A stretch of 64,000 bases of DNA from assembly GCF_027011145.1 (NCBI RefSeq), contig NZ_JALVAO010000015.1, forward strand, positions 1 through 64,000, written 5' to 3'. The stretch's first letter is position 1. Each line of letters opens with the position of its first letter. Both the position numbers and the translations under genes were made by a program. The stretch is from Thermococcus sp. (GTDB lineage Archaea; Methanobacteriota_B; Thermococci; Thermococcales; Thermococcaceae). Below the pieces are notes generated by a model. The model was not told the DNA's origin, ran no database searches, and was given only the letters and a program-made list of their open reading frames with translations. Positions 16,629 through 25,876 of the stretch are shown here, piece by piece.

Positions 16629-17973
16629 CCGAATGAACCAGCCTGACGGCGAGTATGGACACGAGAGTCAGAACGTAGGGGAAGAAACCGCTCACGAAGG
16701 GGGCAACTACAAGAAAGGCCAGCGTCGAGAGCGTTATGAAGGCCGTCGGGCCCCTCCACCTTATTCTTCTCAAACCAGTTGAAAGGGCGTAGGCAACCAC
16801 GACTAGCCCGAGGAGGGACTGGAGGAGTAGGCTACCAATGAAGTCCCTGTGGAGCTGGAAGTCCATCCATCTGGAGAGCCAACCGAACCCGTAAACCCTG
16901 CAGAGGAGCAGGAAGCCGAGCCACACGAGGAAGAGATAAGAGGAGTTCCTGAGCCTTCTCCCTGGGTACGTGAGCGCGAAGAACAGGGAAAACAGAAGAA
17001 GGTACGGATTGAACAGGGATGCGAGGAGAGTAGCGCCGGCCAGCACCAGTATCTCGGCAGTTCTTCCCAAACCCGGGACGAATGACGAATTCGTGGCTAT
17101 TGCTATCGCGAGTAGCATCAGAACGAGGCCCGGCAGCGCTGTTCCAACGGTTGCAACCTGCGAGCGAAAGATTGGCGAGGAGAACACAAGTCCGAATGCG
17201 AGGAATCCAAGGGCCCTCTCGCGCCTCGGGGCGACGTAGAAGAAAAGCCCGGTCATTGTGAGGAGGAAAAGCCAGTGGGCCAGCCACAGAACTTCATCCG
17301 TCGGAGGTAGGAGCGAAAAAACGTTTCCCACGAGAGCAAGAAGGGGAGATGATGGTATTTCGCCGGCGGAGACAGCTAGAGCCCTGAAGAAGAACTTCAA
17401 AAAACCACCGGGAAGAACGGGCCTCTCAGAGAGTGTAAACCAGACGAAGATTAAGGAAGCACCGAGCAGGAAAAACCTTGCGGAGTAACTCCTGTCCCTC
17501 CTCAAAAGGAGCCCGAAGAGAAGGACTATAACGAACGCAAGGAACGCGAAGACGGCAAGCTCCTTCCCGGGAGGTGACCAGACCCCGGCAAAGGCCTCGT
17601 GGGTGAGGTAGATGTTGTCCTCGCTTCCCGTGATAAAAACCGTGCCGTTGAGGACGATTATCATCGGCGAGAGGGAGGCTTTCTCCGGAAGGCCCGTCCT
17701 GTTCCAGAGTCTCTTCATCTCGGGGTTCTCGTAGACATTTCCCACAAGGACGAGGGTTCCGTTACCGTGCTGAAGAACCTCCCCAAGTTTTGCATCCACG
17801 TATCTCGCCCAGCCCTTCGCCCAGTAGTCCCTGCCAGGGACGACGCGATAGGTGGTTTTTGAGTTTAGAAACCTCAAAAAACTCCCCTTGTCGGGATAAT
17901 AGCTAACCTGACCGGCAGAAACGAGCGGTGAAACGAGCAGGAGGAGCAAAAGCACCGCCAATGCTTTCCTCAT
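16615..17973 (-). CDS. polytopic membrane protein with extracytoplasmic N-terminal domain
   Basis: A 452-residue protein: signal sequence (MRKALAVLLLLLLVSPLVSA), an outside domain to about residue 135 (VSYYPDKGSFLRFLN; TLVLVGNVYENPEMKRLW), and then about ten membrane helices. The N-terminal domain resembles S-layer-type cell-wall-binding/sugar modules that contain NVYENP-like strands, but I do not recognise the family. Typical Thermococcus codon use. A TATA-like CTTTTTAACT lies near 18002-18012 on the minus strand, downstream of a GC-rich structured stretch. Confidence 0.65.
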   Translation of the reverse strand: MRKALAVLLLLLLVSPLVSAGQVSYYPDKGSFLRFLNSKTTYRVVPGRDYWAKGWARYVDAKLGEVLQHGNGTLVLVGNVYENPEMKRLWNRTGLPEKASLSPMIIVLNGTVFITGSEDNIYLTHEAFAGVWSPPGKELAVFAFLAFVIVLLFGLLLRRDRSYSARFFLLGASLIFVWFTLSERPVLPGGFLKFFFRALAVSAGEIPSSPLLALVGNVFSLLPPTDEVLWLAHWLFLLTMTGLFFYVAPRRERALGFLAFGLVFSSPIFRSQVATVGTALPGLVLMLLAIAIATNSSFVPGLGRTAEILVLAGATLLASLFNPYLLLFSLFFALTYPGRRLRNSSYLFLVWLGFLLLCRVYGFGWLSRWMDFQLHRDFIGSLLLQSLLGLVVVAYALSTGLRRIRWRGPTAFITLSTLAFLVVAPFVSGFFPYVLTLVSILAVRLVHSVIQT

Positions 17974-18027
17974 TTTATCCCCGAGTAAAGTTGAGGCCAG
18001 AGTTAAAAAGCTTAACGTAGCCTGGTC

Positions 18028-18074
18028 CAGCGCGACCTCATCGCAACGGCTTCCGCCGGCCTGGGTCGCGCCCG
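18028..18074. ncRNA. GC-rich structured element, possible ncRNA or terminator
   Basis: In an otherwise A/T-rich gap, GCGCGACC (18030-18037) pairs perfectly with GGTCGCGC (18064-18071), enclosing a second hairpin CGGC-TTCC-GCCG (18047-18058). In hyperthermophiles GC-rich intergenic islands usually mark structured RNA. On either strand I find no convincing ACA box, C/D boxes or T-run at the 3' edge, so class and strand are undecided. A tRNA D-arm-like phrase (GTAGCCTGGTCCAGCG) overlaps its left side. Confidence 0.4.
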
Positions 18075-18102
18075 GAGGAAATTAAAGGAAAGAAGTTAAA
18101 AA

Positions 18103-18999
18103 TCACTCGGTCTTCTCTTCGCCCTTCTCTCCCTTGAGTTCCTCAAGCTTCTTCACGAGCTTTTCAGCCAGCTCCATGAAGGCTTTTGCCGCCGGAGTGT
18201 CACCGTAGAGGACTATCGGAATTCCTGCGTCACTCGCTTCCCTGGCCTTGAGGTCTATGGGTATCTCCCCAAGGAACTCGACGCCCTCCTTCTCGGCGAG
18301 CTTCTTGCCTCCACCTCTGCCGAAGAGGTCAATCTCGTTTCCACAGTGCGGGCAGATGAGATAGCTCATGTTCTCGACGACCGCTATGTAGGGGACCTCC
18401 ATCTTCTTCATCATGTTGACGGCCTTTCCGGTGTCGAGTAGCGCTACCTCCTGGGGAGTTGTGACTATCACGGCCGCGTCGAGCTGGACGTTCTGCACAA
18501 CGGTGAGAATCTCGTCGCCGGTTCCGGGCGGGAAGTCGATTATCATGAAGTCCAGCTCGCCCCACTTAACGTCTCCAAGGAGCTGTTTGATTGCCTTGGT
18601 GACTAGAGCACCACGCCAGATTATAGGCTGGTCTTCAGGAACGAGAAAGCCCATGCTCATGACCTTAATCGGCGTTATCTGGCCCATGAAGTCAGCCATC
18701 GGGGGCAACATCTCGAAGCGTCCATCCTCCATCCTCTCCGCTAGAACGTCAGCTTTGTCAACGCCGAGCATCTTGGCGACGTTCGGCCCGTGTATATCGG
18801 CGTCGAGGAGTCCAACGTAGTAGCCCTTCTTCGCCAAAGCCGCCGCCAGGTTAACCGCTACCGTGCTCTTTCCGACGCCACCCTTACCGCTTAGAACCGC
18901 CACCTTGTACTTCCACTTCTTCTGCTTCTCCTTTATCCTCTCCGTGAGCGGGTCAGCGCCCAGGCCACCTATGTTGAGTGTCGGAGCCTTAATCGTCAT
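18103..18999 (-). CDS. Mrp/NBP35-type iron-sulfur cluster carrier ATPase
   Basis: A 298-residue P-loop ATPase of the MinD/Mrp group. VAVLSGKGGVGKSTVAVNLA (residues 36-55) is the deviant Walker A with signature Lys; DADIHGPN, DFPPGTGDEILTV and VVENMSYLICPHCG follow. The CPHC motif near residue 225 is the bridging Fe-S site of NBP35/ApbC proteins. It ends in a charged tail. The ATG at 18999 follows GGTGGTGGAA. A TTTTTAAGT TATA-like element lies upstream. Role: assembly or transfer of Fe-S clusters, plausible given the many Fe-S enzymes nearby. Confidence 0.9.
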   Translation of the reverse strand: MTIKAPTLNIGGLGADPLTERIKEKQKKWKYKVAVLSGKGGVGKSTVAVNLAAALAKKGYYVGLLDADIHGPNVAKMLGVDKADVLAERMEDGRFEMLPPMADFMGQITPIKVMSMGFLVPEDQPIIWRGALVTKAIKQLLGDVKWGELDFMIIDFPPGTGDEILTVVQNVQLDAAVIVTTPQEVALLDTGKAVNMMKKMEVPYIAVVENMSYLICPHCGNEIDLFGRGGGKKLAEKEGVEFLGEIPIDLKAREASDAGIPIVLYGDTPAAKAFMELAEKLVKKLEELKGEKGEEKTE

Positions 19000-19092
19000 T
19001 TCCACCACCGACGAAAATAGTTCGGCAAACTTAAAAACCTTTGTCCCAAAACTTAACAGAATTACCCAAGAATGGGTAGAAAAGGGAAAGGT

Positions 19093-20088
19093 TCACTCCT
19101 CCGGCTTGGGGAGTGTAACATCGACACCGAGAACCTTCCACATAGCCTTTATCTGCTCGCGGAGGGTGTCTATTGCTTCGGGTCTCTTGAAGAGGTGCTT
19201 GAACCTGCCCTGCAACTTAAGGTACTCCTCGATGGGCTTCTTGAACTCGATGGCAACAACCCTGCCTCCCTCGCGCTTCACCTTGGCTCCTCCTCCGGGG
19301 CTCTGTATCTTGATGTTGTGGAAGTCACCGTTCTCAATCTCGAAGAGGGGCCAGACGCCGGTCTCAATAGCTAAGCGGGCTATCTCAACGCCCTTCTCGA
19401 GGGGGCTCTTCCATCCAGTTGGACAGGTACAGTGAACCTGAACGAACGCTGGACCGTCGACTTTCGCTGCTTTCTTCATCTTCCTGACGAAGTCGAAGGG
19501 GTTGCCTATGCTTGCTGTAGCAACGTATGGTATCTGGTGGGCGGCCGCTATTAGGGCAACCCACTTCTTGGGCTTGTCCTCACCGATTGAGTACTTACCC
19601 GGCGGGCTTGTGGTTGTCCAGGCTCCGTAGGGGGTTGAGCTCGAACGCTGAATTCCAGTGTTCATGTAAGCCTCGTTGTCGTACATCAAATAAACCACGT
19701 TGTGCCAGCGCTCCAGCATACCGCTGAGGGCCTGCATACCTATATCAGCGGTTCCACCGTCACCGCCTATGGCCAGTATCTTGCCCTTGAGACCCTTCTT
19801 CTTCCATGCGCCGTCAATACCGCTCGCAACAGCAGCAGCGTTCTCAAAGGCCACGTGCACCCATGGAACTTTCCATGCTGTGTATGGAAAGACCGCCGAA
19901 ACGACTTCCATACAGCCAGTTGCCTGGGCTATGGCAAAGGCGTTGGGATCGCCGTATTTTTCTTCCATGGCCTCGCTGAAGGCCTTGGTGGCCAACTTAA
20001 GGGCTGTTGCACAGCCACATCCGGCACAGGCTGCATGTCCGGGTGCCCAATACTCGCGAGTTGTGATAGGGGGCTTCCTAACGGCCAT
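19093..20088 (-). CDS. porB: pyruvate:ferredoxin oxidoreductase, beta subunit
   Basis: A 331-residue TPP-binding subunit. Pyruvate + CoA is oxidatively decarboxylated to acetyl-CoA, reducing ferredoxin. [17 protein letters not shown] near residue 110 is the TPP GDG motif; four cysteines (CAGCG near 20, ATGC near 60, CTCP near 220) bind the catalytic 4Fe-4S cluster. Start ATG 20088 follows GAGGTGA. It is the last gene of a seven-gene operon, ordered as in Pyrococcus. A perfect hairpin TACCC/GGGTA lies after the stop (about 19064-19078). Confidence 0.95.
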   Translation of the reverse strand: MAVRKPPITTREYWAPGHAACAGCGCATALKLATKAFSEAMEEKYGDPNAFAIAQATGCMEVVSAVFPYTAWKVPWVHVAFENAAAVASGIDGAWKKKGLKGKILAIGGDGGTADIGMQALSGMLERWHNVVYLMYDNEAYMNTGIQRSSSTPYGAWTTTSPPGKYSIGEDKPKKWVALIAAAHQIPYVATASIGNPFDFVRKMKKAAKVDGPAFVQVHCTCPTGWKSPLEKGVEIARLAIETGVWPLFEIENGDFHNIKIQSPGGGAKVKREGGRVVAIEFKKPIEEYLKLQGRFKHLFKRPEAIDTLREQIKAMWKVLGVDVTLPKPEE

Positions 20089-20098
20089 CTTCATCACC

Positions 20099-21283
20099 TC
20101 ACAGAATCTCCTTCCTAAGGCCTATCCAGTTGACTTCACTAAACTCCTCCCCGTTGAGGGCCTTCTGTGCTATAGCCAAAGCCTTGTCGAGGTCCTTGAA
20201 GGTTACATCCCTGCCACCGAGTCCGAGGATGAAGTCCACTATGATTGGCTTCTCCTTTTCGTTAATCAAGGCTCTGCTGAAGTCCTGGAAGAGGGCTCCG
20301 CCAACGCTGAAGGTAACGTTCTTCTCGAGGAGCGCGAGAACCTTCGCCTTCTTCGCCAACTTCCTGACATCTTCAATCGGGAACGGTCTATAAACGGTCA
20401 TCTTGGCTGCTCCAGCTTTGATACCCTTCTCCCTGAGGTTGTCAACGTACTCCTTGACTGTTCCGGCTAATGAGCCCATCGTAACAAAGATTATCTCAGC
20501 ATCGTCAGTTCTGTATTCCTCAACTTTCTGGTACTTTCTGCCAAACTTCTTCTCAAACTCCTCAAAGACTTCATCGATGACCTTCTTAGCGTTCTCGTTG
20601 GCTTCCCAGATACCGTAGCGAGCCTCCATGTAGTGAGCCGGGAACGCTAAAGTACCCTGAGTTATCGGTCTAGCGGGATCGAGGTAAGCGTGCTTCGGCT
20701 CGTACTCGCCAAGGAACTCGTCAACTACCTCCTGGTCTGGGATCTCGACGGGCTCAACCGTGTGCGTTAGGATGAATGCGTCGAAGCCGACCATAGCCGG
20801 CAATAGAACCCTCTCGTCCTCCGCAACCTTGTAGGCTATGAGTATCAAATCGAGCGCTTCCTGGTTGTTCTCAGCGTAGAACTGGAGCCAGCCGGTGTCG
20901 CGCTGGCTTATGCTGTCCTGCCAGTCGTTCCAGATGTTTATTGGCGCGGAGAGGGCGCGGTTTCCAATGGCCATCACTATGGGAAGGCGCATTCCAGCGG
21001 CTATGAAGAGGACCTCGTGCATCAGAGCCAGACCTTGGGAAGCAGTAGCGGTGAAGGTTCTGACGCCCGCCGCGGAAGCACCGACACAGGCAGAGATAGC
21101 GGAGTGCTCGCTCTCAACCTTTATGAACTCCGCATCGAGTTCACCGTTGGCCACGAACTCGCTTATCTTCTCGGGAACGAGCGTTGAGGGAGTAATTGGG
21201 AAGGCCGCTATGACCTTCGGCTTGGCCAGCTTGGCCGCCCACGCGGCGGCTTCGTTAGCCTTCATAACGGTTCTAATCGGCAT
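20099..21283 (-). CDS. porA: pyruvate:ferredoxin oxidoreductase, alpha subunit
   Basis: A 394-residue alpha subunit (domains I/II). [20 protein letters not shown] near residue 30 and [20 protein letters not shown] near 60 are the pyruvate-site motifs; [19 protein letters not shown] and [19 protein letters not shown] follow, and [18 protein letters not shown] closes the protein. Ten bases separate it from porD and ten from porB. Its paralogue vorA lies upstream; QRDTGW conservation shows a shared origin. Confidence 0.95.
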   Translation of the reverse strand: MPIRTVMKANEAAAWAAKLAKPKVIAAFPITPSTLVPEKISEFVANGELDAEFIKVESEHSAISACVGASAAGVRTFTATASQGLALMHEVLFIAAGMRLPIVMAIGNRALSAPINIWNDWQDSISQRDTGWLQFYAENNQEALDLILIAYKVAEDERVLLPAMVGFDAFILTHTVEPVEIPDQEVVDEFLGEYEPKHAYLDPARPITQGTLAFPAHYMEARYGIWEANENAKKVIDEVFEEFEKKFGRKYQKVEEYRTDDAEIIFVTMGSLAGTVKEYVDNLREKGIKAGAAKMTVYRPFPIEDVRKLAKKAKVLALLEKNVTFSVGGALFQDFSRALINEKEKPIIVDFILGLGGRDVTFKDLDKALAIAQKALNGEEFSEVNWIGLRKEIL

Positions 21284-21293
21284 CTTCACCACC

Positions 21294-21611
21294 TCACTTG
21301 CTCTCCCTAACCATAACTATAGCATCGGTCGGGCACTCGTTCGCGCAGATACCACAACCCTTACAATAGTCGTAGTCAAAGACCGGATAGTTCTCTTCGT
21401 CGAGGTATATGGCCGGCTCTGGACAGTAGATGTAGCATAGGTAACAGCGGACGCACTTGTCCCTGTTGAATTCTGGCATGAAAACTCTCCAAGAACCGGT
21501 CTTGTTGACTACGCTACTCCCGGGGAGATAAACTATTGCTCCCGGTGTCATTTTTTCGCTATACTCCTTCTGAACCCTCTCGATGTCGGCCTTAAACGGG
21601 CTCTCAGCCAT
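21294..21611 (-). CDS. porD: pyruvate:ferredoxin oxidoreductase, delta (ferredoxin) subunit
   Basis: A 105-residue 2[4Fe-4S] ferredoxin subunit with CVRCYLCYIYCPEPAIYL and CKGCGICANECPTDAIVM, the two complete cluster motifs. It passes electrons from the TPP site to soluble ferredoxin. It follows vorB with a 60-base gap and precedes porA. ATG at 21611 has GGTGAT upstream. Confidence 0.95.
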   Translation of the reverse strand: MAESPFKADIERVQKEYSEKMTPGAIVYLPGSSVVNKTGSWRVFMPEFNRDKCVRCYLCYIYCPEPAIYLDEENYPVFDYDYCKGCGICANECPTDAIVMVRESK

Positions 21612-21671
21612 CTATATCACCCCTAGTGATTTATCAAATGGAAACTTAAACCTTATGGGAAAATGAAAAGG

Positions 21672-22607
21672 TCATCCGAAGACCTCGGCGAGCTTCTTGA
21701 GCTTCTCCCACTCGTGGAGGACCCAGGCCTGGAGGTTCTCGATGTCCTCCTTGGTCATGTACTTGAAGCGACCCTGCAGTTTGAGGAACTCCTCAATCGG
21801 CTTGGGCTCCTTCTTCGGGCTGGGCATGTTTATCTTGTACTTGCCGTTCTCGTACTCGAAGAGCGGGAAGTAGGCCGTCTGAACCGCTAAGCGGGCTATC
21901 TCAATGCTCTTGTCCGTTGGTGAGCGCCAGCCCGTCGGACACGGCGCAAAGAGCTGTATGAAGCTCGGACCCGGTATCTTCCTGGCCTTCTTGAGTTTCC
22001 TTATGAAGTCCTCTGGGAAAGCGACGCTGGCAGTTGCCGCGTAGGGAATCTCGTGGGCAATGACGATGTCAATGACCTTCTTCTTGTGCCTCTTTTCCAA
22101 GAAGTGCCTCTTTCCTCCGGGAGTGTTCGTCGTCCAAGCTCCGTAGGGGGTTGAGCTCGAACGCTGAATTCCAGTGTTCATGTAAGCCTCGTTGTCGTAC
22201 ATGATGTAAACCGCGTCGTGGCCCCTCTCAAGGAAGCCTGAAAGGGCCTGAAGGCCGATATCAGCGGTTCCACCGTCTCCAGCCCAGCCGACGACCATGA
22301 CTCCATCTTCGCCCTTGACCTTTATTCCCCTTGCCTTGAGGGCCGCCTCGATACCGCTTATAACGGCACCGGTGGTTTCAAAGGCCGTGTGGAAGAGGTT
22401 AGCGTCCAGGGCAGTGTAGGGCCAGGGGCCGGCTATGATTGTCGAACAGCACGCGGGAATAACGAAGATTGTCTTCCTGCCGTAGGCCTTGAGGACGTAA
22501 CGAATTCCGAGTGAGGCGCCACAGCCCTGACAGGCGGTGTGACCCGCAAAGAAGTGCTCCTCAGCGGGGATGCTCAACCTCTTCTTAACGTTCTCGGGAA
22601 TTTCCAT
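21672..22607 (-). CDS. vorB: 2-ketoisovalerate:ferredoxin oxidoreductase, beta subunit
   Basis: A 311-residue TPP-binding beta subunit for oxidation of branched-chain 2-oxoacids from amino-acid degradation. CQGCGASLGIRYVLKAYG near 26 and IPACCSTIIAGPWPYTA near 52 give cluster cysteines; [18 protein letters not shown] near 105 is the TPP site, and APCPTGWRSP near 205 the last Cys. It is closely similar to PorB, including the identical [14 protein letters not shown] stretch. ATG 22607 with GAGGTGA ahead is used rather than a codon nine positions upstream inside vorA. Confidence 0.93.
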   Translation of the reverse strand: MEIPENVKKRLSIPAEEHFFAGHTACQGCGASLGIRYVLKAYGRKTIFVIPACCSTIIAGPWPYTALDANLFHTAFETTGAVISGIEAALKARGIKVKGEDGVMVVGWAGDGGTADIGLQALSGFLERGHDAVYIMYDNEAYMNTGIQRSSSTPYGAWTTNTPGGKRHFLEKRHKKKVIDIVIAHEIPYAATASVAFPEDFIRKLKKARKIPGPSFIQLFAPCPTGWRSPTDKSIEIARLAVQTAYFPLFEYENGKYKINMPSPKKEPKPIEEFLKLQGRFKYMTKEDIENLQAWVLHEWEKLKKLAEVFG

Positions 22608-22612
22608 CGTTC

Positions 22613-23800
22613 TCACCTCTTGAGGTGGTACCACTCAACCTCTCTATCGAACTTGCCACTCTCTATTATCGCCTTCATGTTGTCCGCTATTGCCTTAACG
22701 TCCAGAACGGTGAAGTCCCTGCCACCAAGACCAACGATGTAATTCTTGATTATCGGCCTGGCATCGGTGTTGTAGAGAACGCCCTTGGCCTCGTTGAATA
22801 GTATTCCCTCCTGACCAAAGGAGAAGTTCCTGTCGAGGACCGCTATTCCCTTAACGCTCTCGGCTATCTCCCTGAGCTCCTCCTTCGGGAAGGGCCTGAA
22901 CCAGCGAACCTTTGCGTAACCGACCTTGTAGCCCTCCTTCCTGAGCAGGTCAACGGCTTCCTTGACGGTTCCCATGAGGGAACCCATTCCCATGAACACG
23001 AAGTCAGCGTCCTCTATGTAGCCTTTTTCAATCATGTCACTGTAGTCCCTGCCAAAGCGCTCGCCGAACTCCTTGCCAACGTCTTTGATAACTTTCTTAG
23101 CTTCTTCATGCGCCTTGGCAAGCTTGTAGCGGAACTCATAGTAATCGTTGGGCGTGGCAAGTGCTCCAACCGAGAACGGTCTGCTGAAGTCAGCCAAGTC
23201 ATAGAGCGGTTTCCTTGGTGGAAGGAACTCATCAACGAGCTCCTGCGGAATCATCTCGACGACGTCATAGGTGTGACTGAGGATGAACGCGCTCTCGACT
23301 ACCATTATTGGGACGTTTACTGTTTCGGCAACCTTAAAGGACATAAGAACTCCGTCGTAAACTTCCTGGTTGTTTTCAGCGTAGAACTGCATCCAGCCGG
23401 TGTCCCTCTGGGCAAGCGAATCGGTCTGGTCGTCCCAGACGCTCCACGGCGGGGCCATTGCCCTGTTAACGTCAACCATAACTATCGGCAACCTCGCTCC
23501 GCTCGCCCAGTGAAGCATCTCGTGCATTAAAGCGAGACCCTGGGCGGCTGTTGCCGTAAAGGCTCTCGCACCCGCGGCAGAAGCACCTATGGTCGCGGCC
23601 ATGGCCGAGTGCTCGCTCTCAACGGGAACGTACTGGATATCTGCCTCGCCGTTGGCTATGAACTCGGCTATCTTCTCAATAATGCTTGTCTGAGGAGTTA
23701 TCGGATAAGCGGCAACGACCTGAACGCGGGCATGCTTAACAGCGTAAGCGGCGGCATAGTTACCGCTCACAACCTTCCTAATGGGCTTGTACTCCGCCAT
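22613..23800 (-). CDS. vorA: 2-ketoisovalerate:ferredoxin oxidoreductase, alpha subunit
   Basis: A 395-residue alpha subunit, paralogue of Por[60 protein letters not shown] and [19 protein letters not shown] align with the PorA motifs. C-terminal NYIVGLGGRDFTVLDV. The vor assignment rests on gene order (porG-vorDAB-porDAB, as in Pyrococcus) and matching lengths. It is one base from vorD, so translation is tightly linked. Confidence 0.93.
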   Translation of the reverse strand: MAEYKPIRKVVSGNYAAAYAVKHARVQVVAAYPITPQTSIIEKIAEFIANGEADIQYVPVESEHSAMAATIGASAAGARAFTATAAQGLALMHEMLHWASGARLPIVMVDVNRAMAPPWSVWDDQTDSLAQRDTGWMQFYAENNQEVYDGVLMSFKVAETVNVPIMVVESAFILSHTYDVVEMIPQELVDEFLPPRKPLYDLADFSRPFSVGALATPNDYYEFRYKLAKAHEEAKKVIKDVGKEFGERFGRDYSDMIEKGYIEDADFVFMGMGSLMGTVKEAVDLLRKEGYKVGYAKVRWFRPFPKEELREIAESVKGIAVLDRNFSFGQEGILFNEAKGVLYNTDARPIIKNYIVGLGGRDFTVLDVKAIADNMKAIIESGKFDREVEWYHLKR

Positions 23801-23801
23801 A

Positions 23802-24119
23802 TCACTTCTCCTCCTTCTCCATTGTTATAGCGTTTGTCGGGCACTCGTTCGCGCAGATACCACAACCCTTACAATAGTCGTAGTCTATGCCGACGTAGCC
23901 GTCTTCCCTGATGTAAATTGCCGGCTCGGGACAGAACTTCCAGCAGATGTAGCACTTGACGCACTTGTCATCGTTTACAACGGGAATAAAAGTTCTCCAG
24001 TCGCCTGTGAAGTTGCTAAGGGTTGTTCCTAAGGTTATTGGAGCCTCAGGATACTGCTCCACGGAGGTGAACACGAGCTTTTCAGCCCGGGCTTTCTTTT
24101 CTCCAAACAAAGTGTTCAA
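23802..24119 (-). CDS. vorD: 2-ketoisovalerate:ferredoxin oxidoreductase, delta (ferredoxin) subunit
   Basis: A 105-residue 2[4Fe-4S] subunit with CVKCYICWKFCPEPAIYI and CKGCGICANECPTNAITM, paralogous to PorD. The preferred start is TTG at 24119 ((M)NTLFGEK), behind GGTGGTAAAG, which gives the same length as PorD and the family N-terminus; a GTG at 24131 lies within that ribosome site. It precedes vorA by one base. Confidence 0.9.
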   Translation of the reverse strand: MNTLFGEKKARAEKLVFTSVEQYPEAPITLGTTLSNFTGDWRTFIPVVNDDKCVKCYICWKFCPEPAIYIREDGYVGIDYDYCKGCGICANECPTNAITMEKEEK

Positions 24120-24158
24120 CTTTACCACCACCCCGAGCTTAAGGAAGGGAAGAGAAGA

Positions 24159-24716
24159 TTAAAGCTCATAAACTACGGTCTTGTTGAACGCTTCCTCAGC
24201 AGCCTTGGCGTTCTTCTCGCCAAGGGTTCCTGAGAAGGTCTCCTTGATTGCTTCCTGAACGTATTTGAGGTCAACGATACCGGTGGCCTTGGCAACGGCA
24301 CCGAGAATAGCGGTGTTGGTAATCGGAAGGCCGAGTATGTCGAGGGCTATGGTTGTAGCGTCAACGAGGGCAAGCTTGGCAGGCTTCTTCTTGAGCTTCT
24401 CAAGGACTTCCTCCTTGCTCTTTTCAGTGTTTACTATGACAGTTCCATTGTCCTTAAGGCCAGCGGTGACGTCAACGGTGTCAAGAAGGCTCGGGTCGAG
24501 AACGACAACAATGTCTGGCTCGTAAATCTGGGTCTTAATCCTTATCGGCTTATCGTCAATTCTGGTGAAAGCAGTAACAGGCGCTCCACGCCTCTCAACG
24601 CCAAAGAAGGGAAACGCCTGGACGTATTTGCCCTGTTTGAATGCTGCAGAGGCTAGAATGTTGGCGGCCGTAACGGCACCCTGTCCACCCCTACCGTGAA
24701 AACGTATCTCAATCAT
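24159..24716 (-). CDS. porG: 2-oxoacid:ferredoxin oxidoreductase, shared gamma subunit
   Basis: A 185-residue gamma subunit, serving both pyruvate and 2-ketoisovalerate enzymes in Thermococcales. [20 protein letters not shown] is the family start; [19 protein letters not shown] and [12 protein letters not shown] follow. First gene of the seven-gene operon; ATG 24716 has AGGAGG upstream. A TATA-like ACCTAAATAAACC on the minus strand (24760-24772) is the operon promoter, divergent from the phosphate permease gene. Single gamma gene with two alpha/beta/delta sets implies subunit sharing, as shown in P. furiosus. Confidence 0.94.
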
Positions 24717-24883
24717 CTTCCCTGCCTCCTTTTGGTTTTTCACCCTCAGTTAGTCCGAAAGGTTTATTTAGGTTTCGGTATTGTGTTAAGGAACCCTAAA
24801 CGGGATTTTCTGGGTAAAGGTGAACTTTAAATTCCCCCAATGGTTTTTTCCGCTCATCGTTTCTCGAAAACTTTTTTAATTGC

Positions 24884-24900
24884 CTATATAGACTATATAG
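24884..24900 (+). promoter_or_regulatory. tandem CTATATAG palindromes in the phosphate permease promoter
   Basis: Two copies of the 8-bp palindrome CTATATAG (24884-24891 and 24893-24900) separated by one base. The first is at TATA distance from the start codon at 24913; the second then lies between TATA and the transcription start, an operator-like place. The same palindrome occurs at 48338-48345 ahead of the second PiT gene. Confidence 0.55.
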
Positions 24901-24912
24901 CAAGTGGTGGAT

Positions 24913-25875
24913 ATGGAGGGACTTGCAATAGCTATAATCGCAGTGGCGTTCTACATAGCGTGGAACATAGGATCAAATGATTCTGCCAATGCGATGGGCA
25001 CCGCTGTAGGTTCGGGAATCCTGAGTTTCAGACAGGCAACGCTGACGATAGCGATATTCGTTGTTCTGGGGGCATATTTAAAGGGCTACAAGGTCATGAA
25101 AACCGTTGGCAAGGGCATAGTGCCCGAGGGCTTCCTAACCATGAAGATGGCACTGCTGGCACTACTGGCCGCGGGAATCTGGGTGACGATAGCAACGGTC
25201 AAGGGGTTACCGGTTTCAACAACGCAGTCAATAGTCGGTGGCGTCATCGGCGTCGGTTTAGCAATGAAAGCACCTGTAAATTGGTTCACAATGGGTAAAA
25301 TAGCGGCCGCATGGGTTATATCTCCAATCTTATCCGGAATTCTCGCAATGGTTCTCTACAAGTTTTATTCAAAGGTAATCTCTGGCATAAAAAGTGTCTC
25401 AACTATTGAAGCACTCTACAAGGCCCTTGCAATACTCGGGGGTTCTTACATGGCCTTCAACTTCGGAACCAATGAAGTCGCAAACGCTTCCGGTCCGATA
25501 GTTGGAGCGGGCTTTATGGAACCAAAGACAGCGGGCGTTCTCGTGGCAATAAGCCTCGCGATAGGCTCGCTAACCTTCAGCTACGCCGTCATGCACACAG
25601 TCGGCAAGAAGATAACGGCCCTCGGGCCTATTTCTGCCTTCGCGGCACAGTTTGGCTCGGCGATATCGGTAAGTCTGGCCAACTTCCTCGGACTTCCGGT
25701 AAGTTCAAGCCAGTCCATAGTCGGTGGCGTCGTCGGGGTGGGCCTTTTAATGGGACAGGGAGTCGAGAAGAAAGTGGTCAGGGACATACTGTTCGGCTGG
25801 GTCGCAACGCCCTTAACCGCCATAGGGATTTCCTTCCTTCTGGTCAAGCTTTTCAGTTTTGCAGGGATGCTTTAA
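24913..25875 (+). CDS. inorganic phosphate permease, PiT family
   Basis: A 320-residue phosphate/cation symporter with the duplicated PiT signature: NIGSNDSANAMGTAVGSGIL near 20 and FNFGTNEVANASGPIVGAG near 182, each followed by GLPVSTTQSIVGGVIGVGL and GLPVSSSQSIVGGVVGVGL. About ten membrane helices. ATG 24913 is chosen; the in-frame GTG at 24904 is in the ribosome site. Unlike the permease at 47.0-48.3 kb, it has no DUF47 gene beside it. Divergent from porG. Confidence 0.9.
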   Translation: MEGLAIAIIAVAFYIAWNIGSNDSANAMGTAVGSGILSFRQATLTIAIFVVLGAYLKGYKVMKTVGKGIVPEGFLTMKMALLALLAAGIWVTIATVKGLPVSTTQSIVGGVIGVGLAMKAPVNWFTMGKIAAAWVISPILSGILAMVLYKFYSKVISGIKSVSTIEALYKALAILGGSYMAFNFGTNEVANASGPIVGAGFMEPKTAGVLVAISLAIGSLTFSYAVMHTVGKKITALGPISAFAAQFGSAISVSLANFLGLPVSSSQSIVGGVVGVGLLMGQGVEKKVVRDILFGWVATPLTAIGISFLLVKLFSFAGML

Positions 25876-25876
25876 C

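Noticed and set aside
18028-18074. H/ACA guide RNA
   Set aside because: Hairpin present, but no ACA-type triplet at the expected distance on either strand and no clear K-turn.
18001-18075. tRNA gene suggested by GTAGCCTGGTCCAGCG
   Set aside because: Only a D-arm-like phrase is present; there is no T-loop GGTTC-type motif and no acceptor stem pairing.
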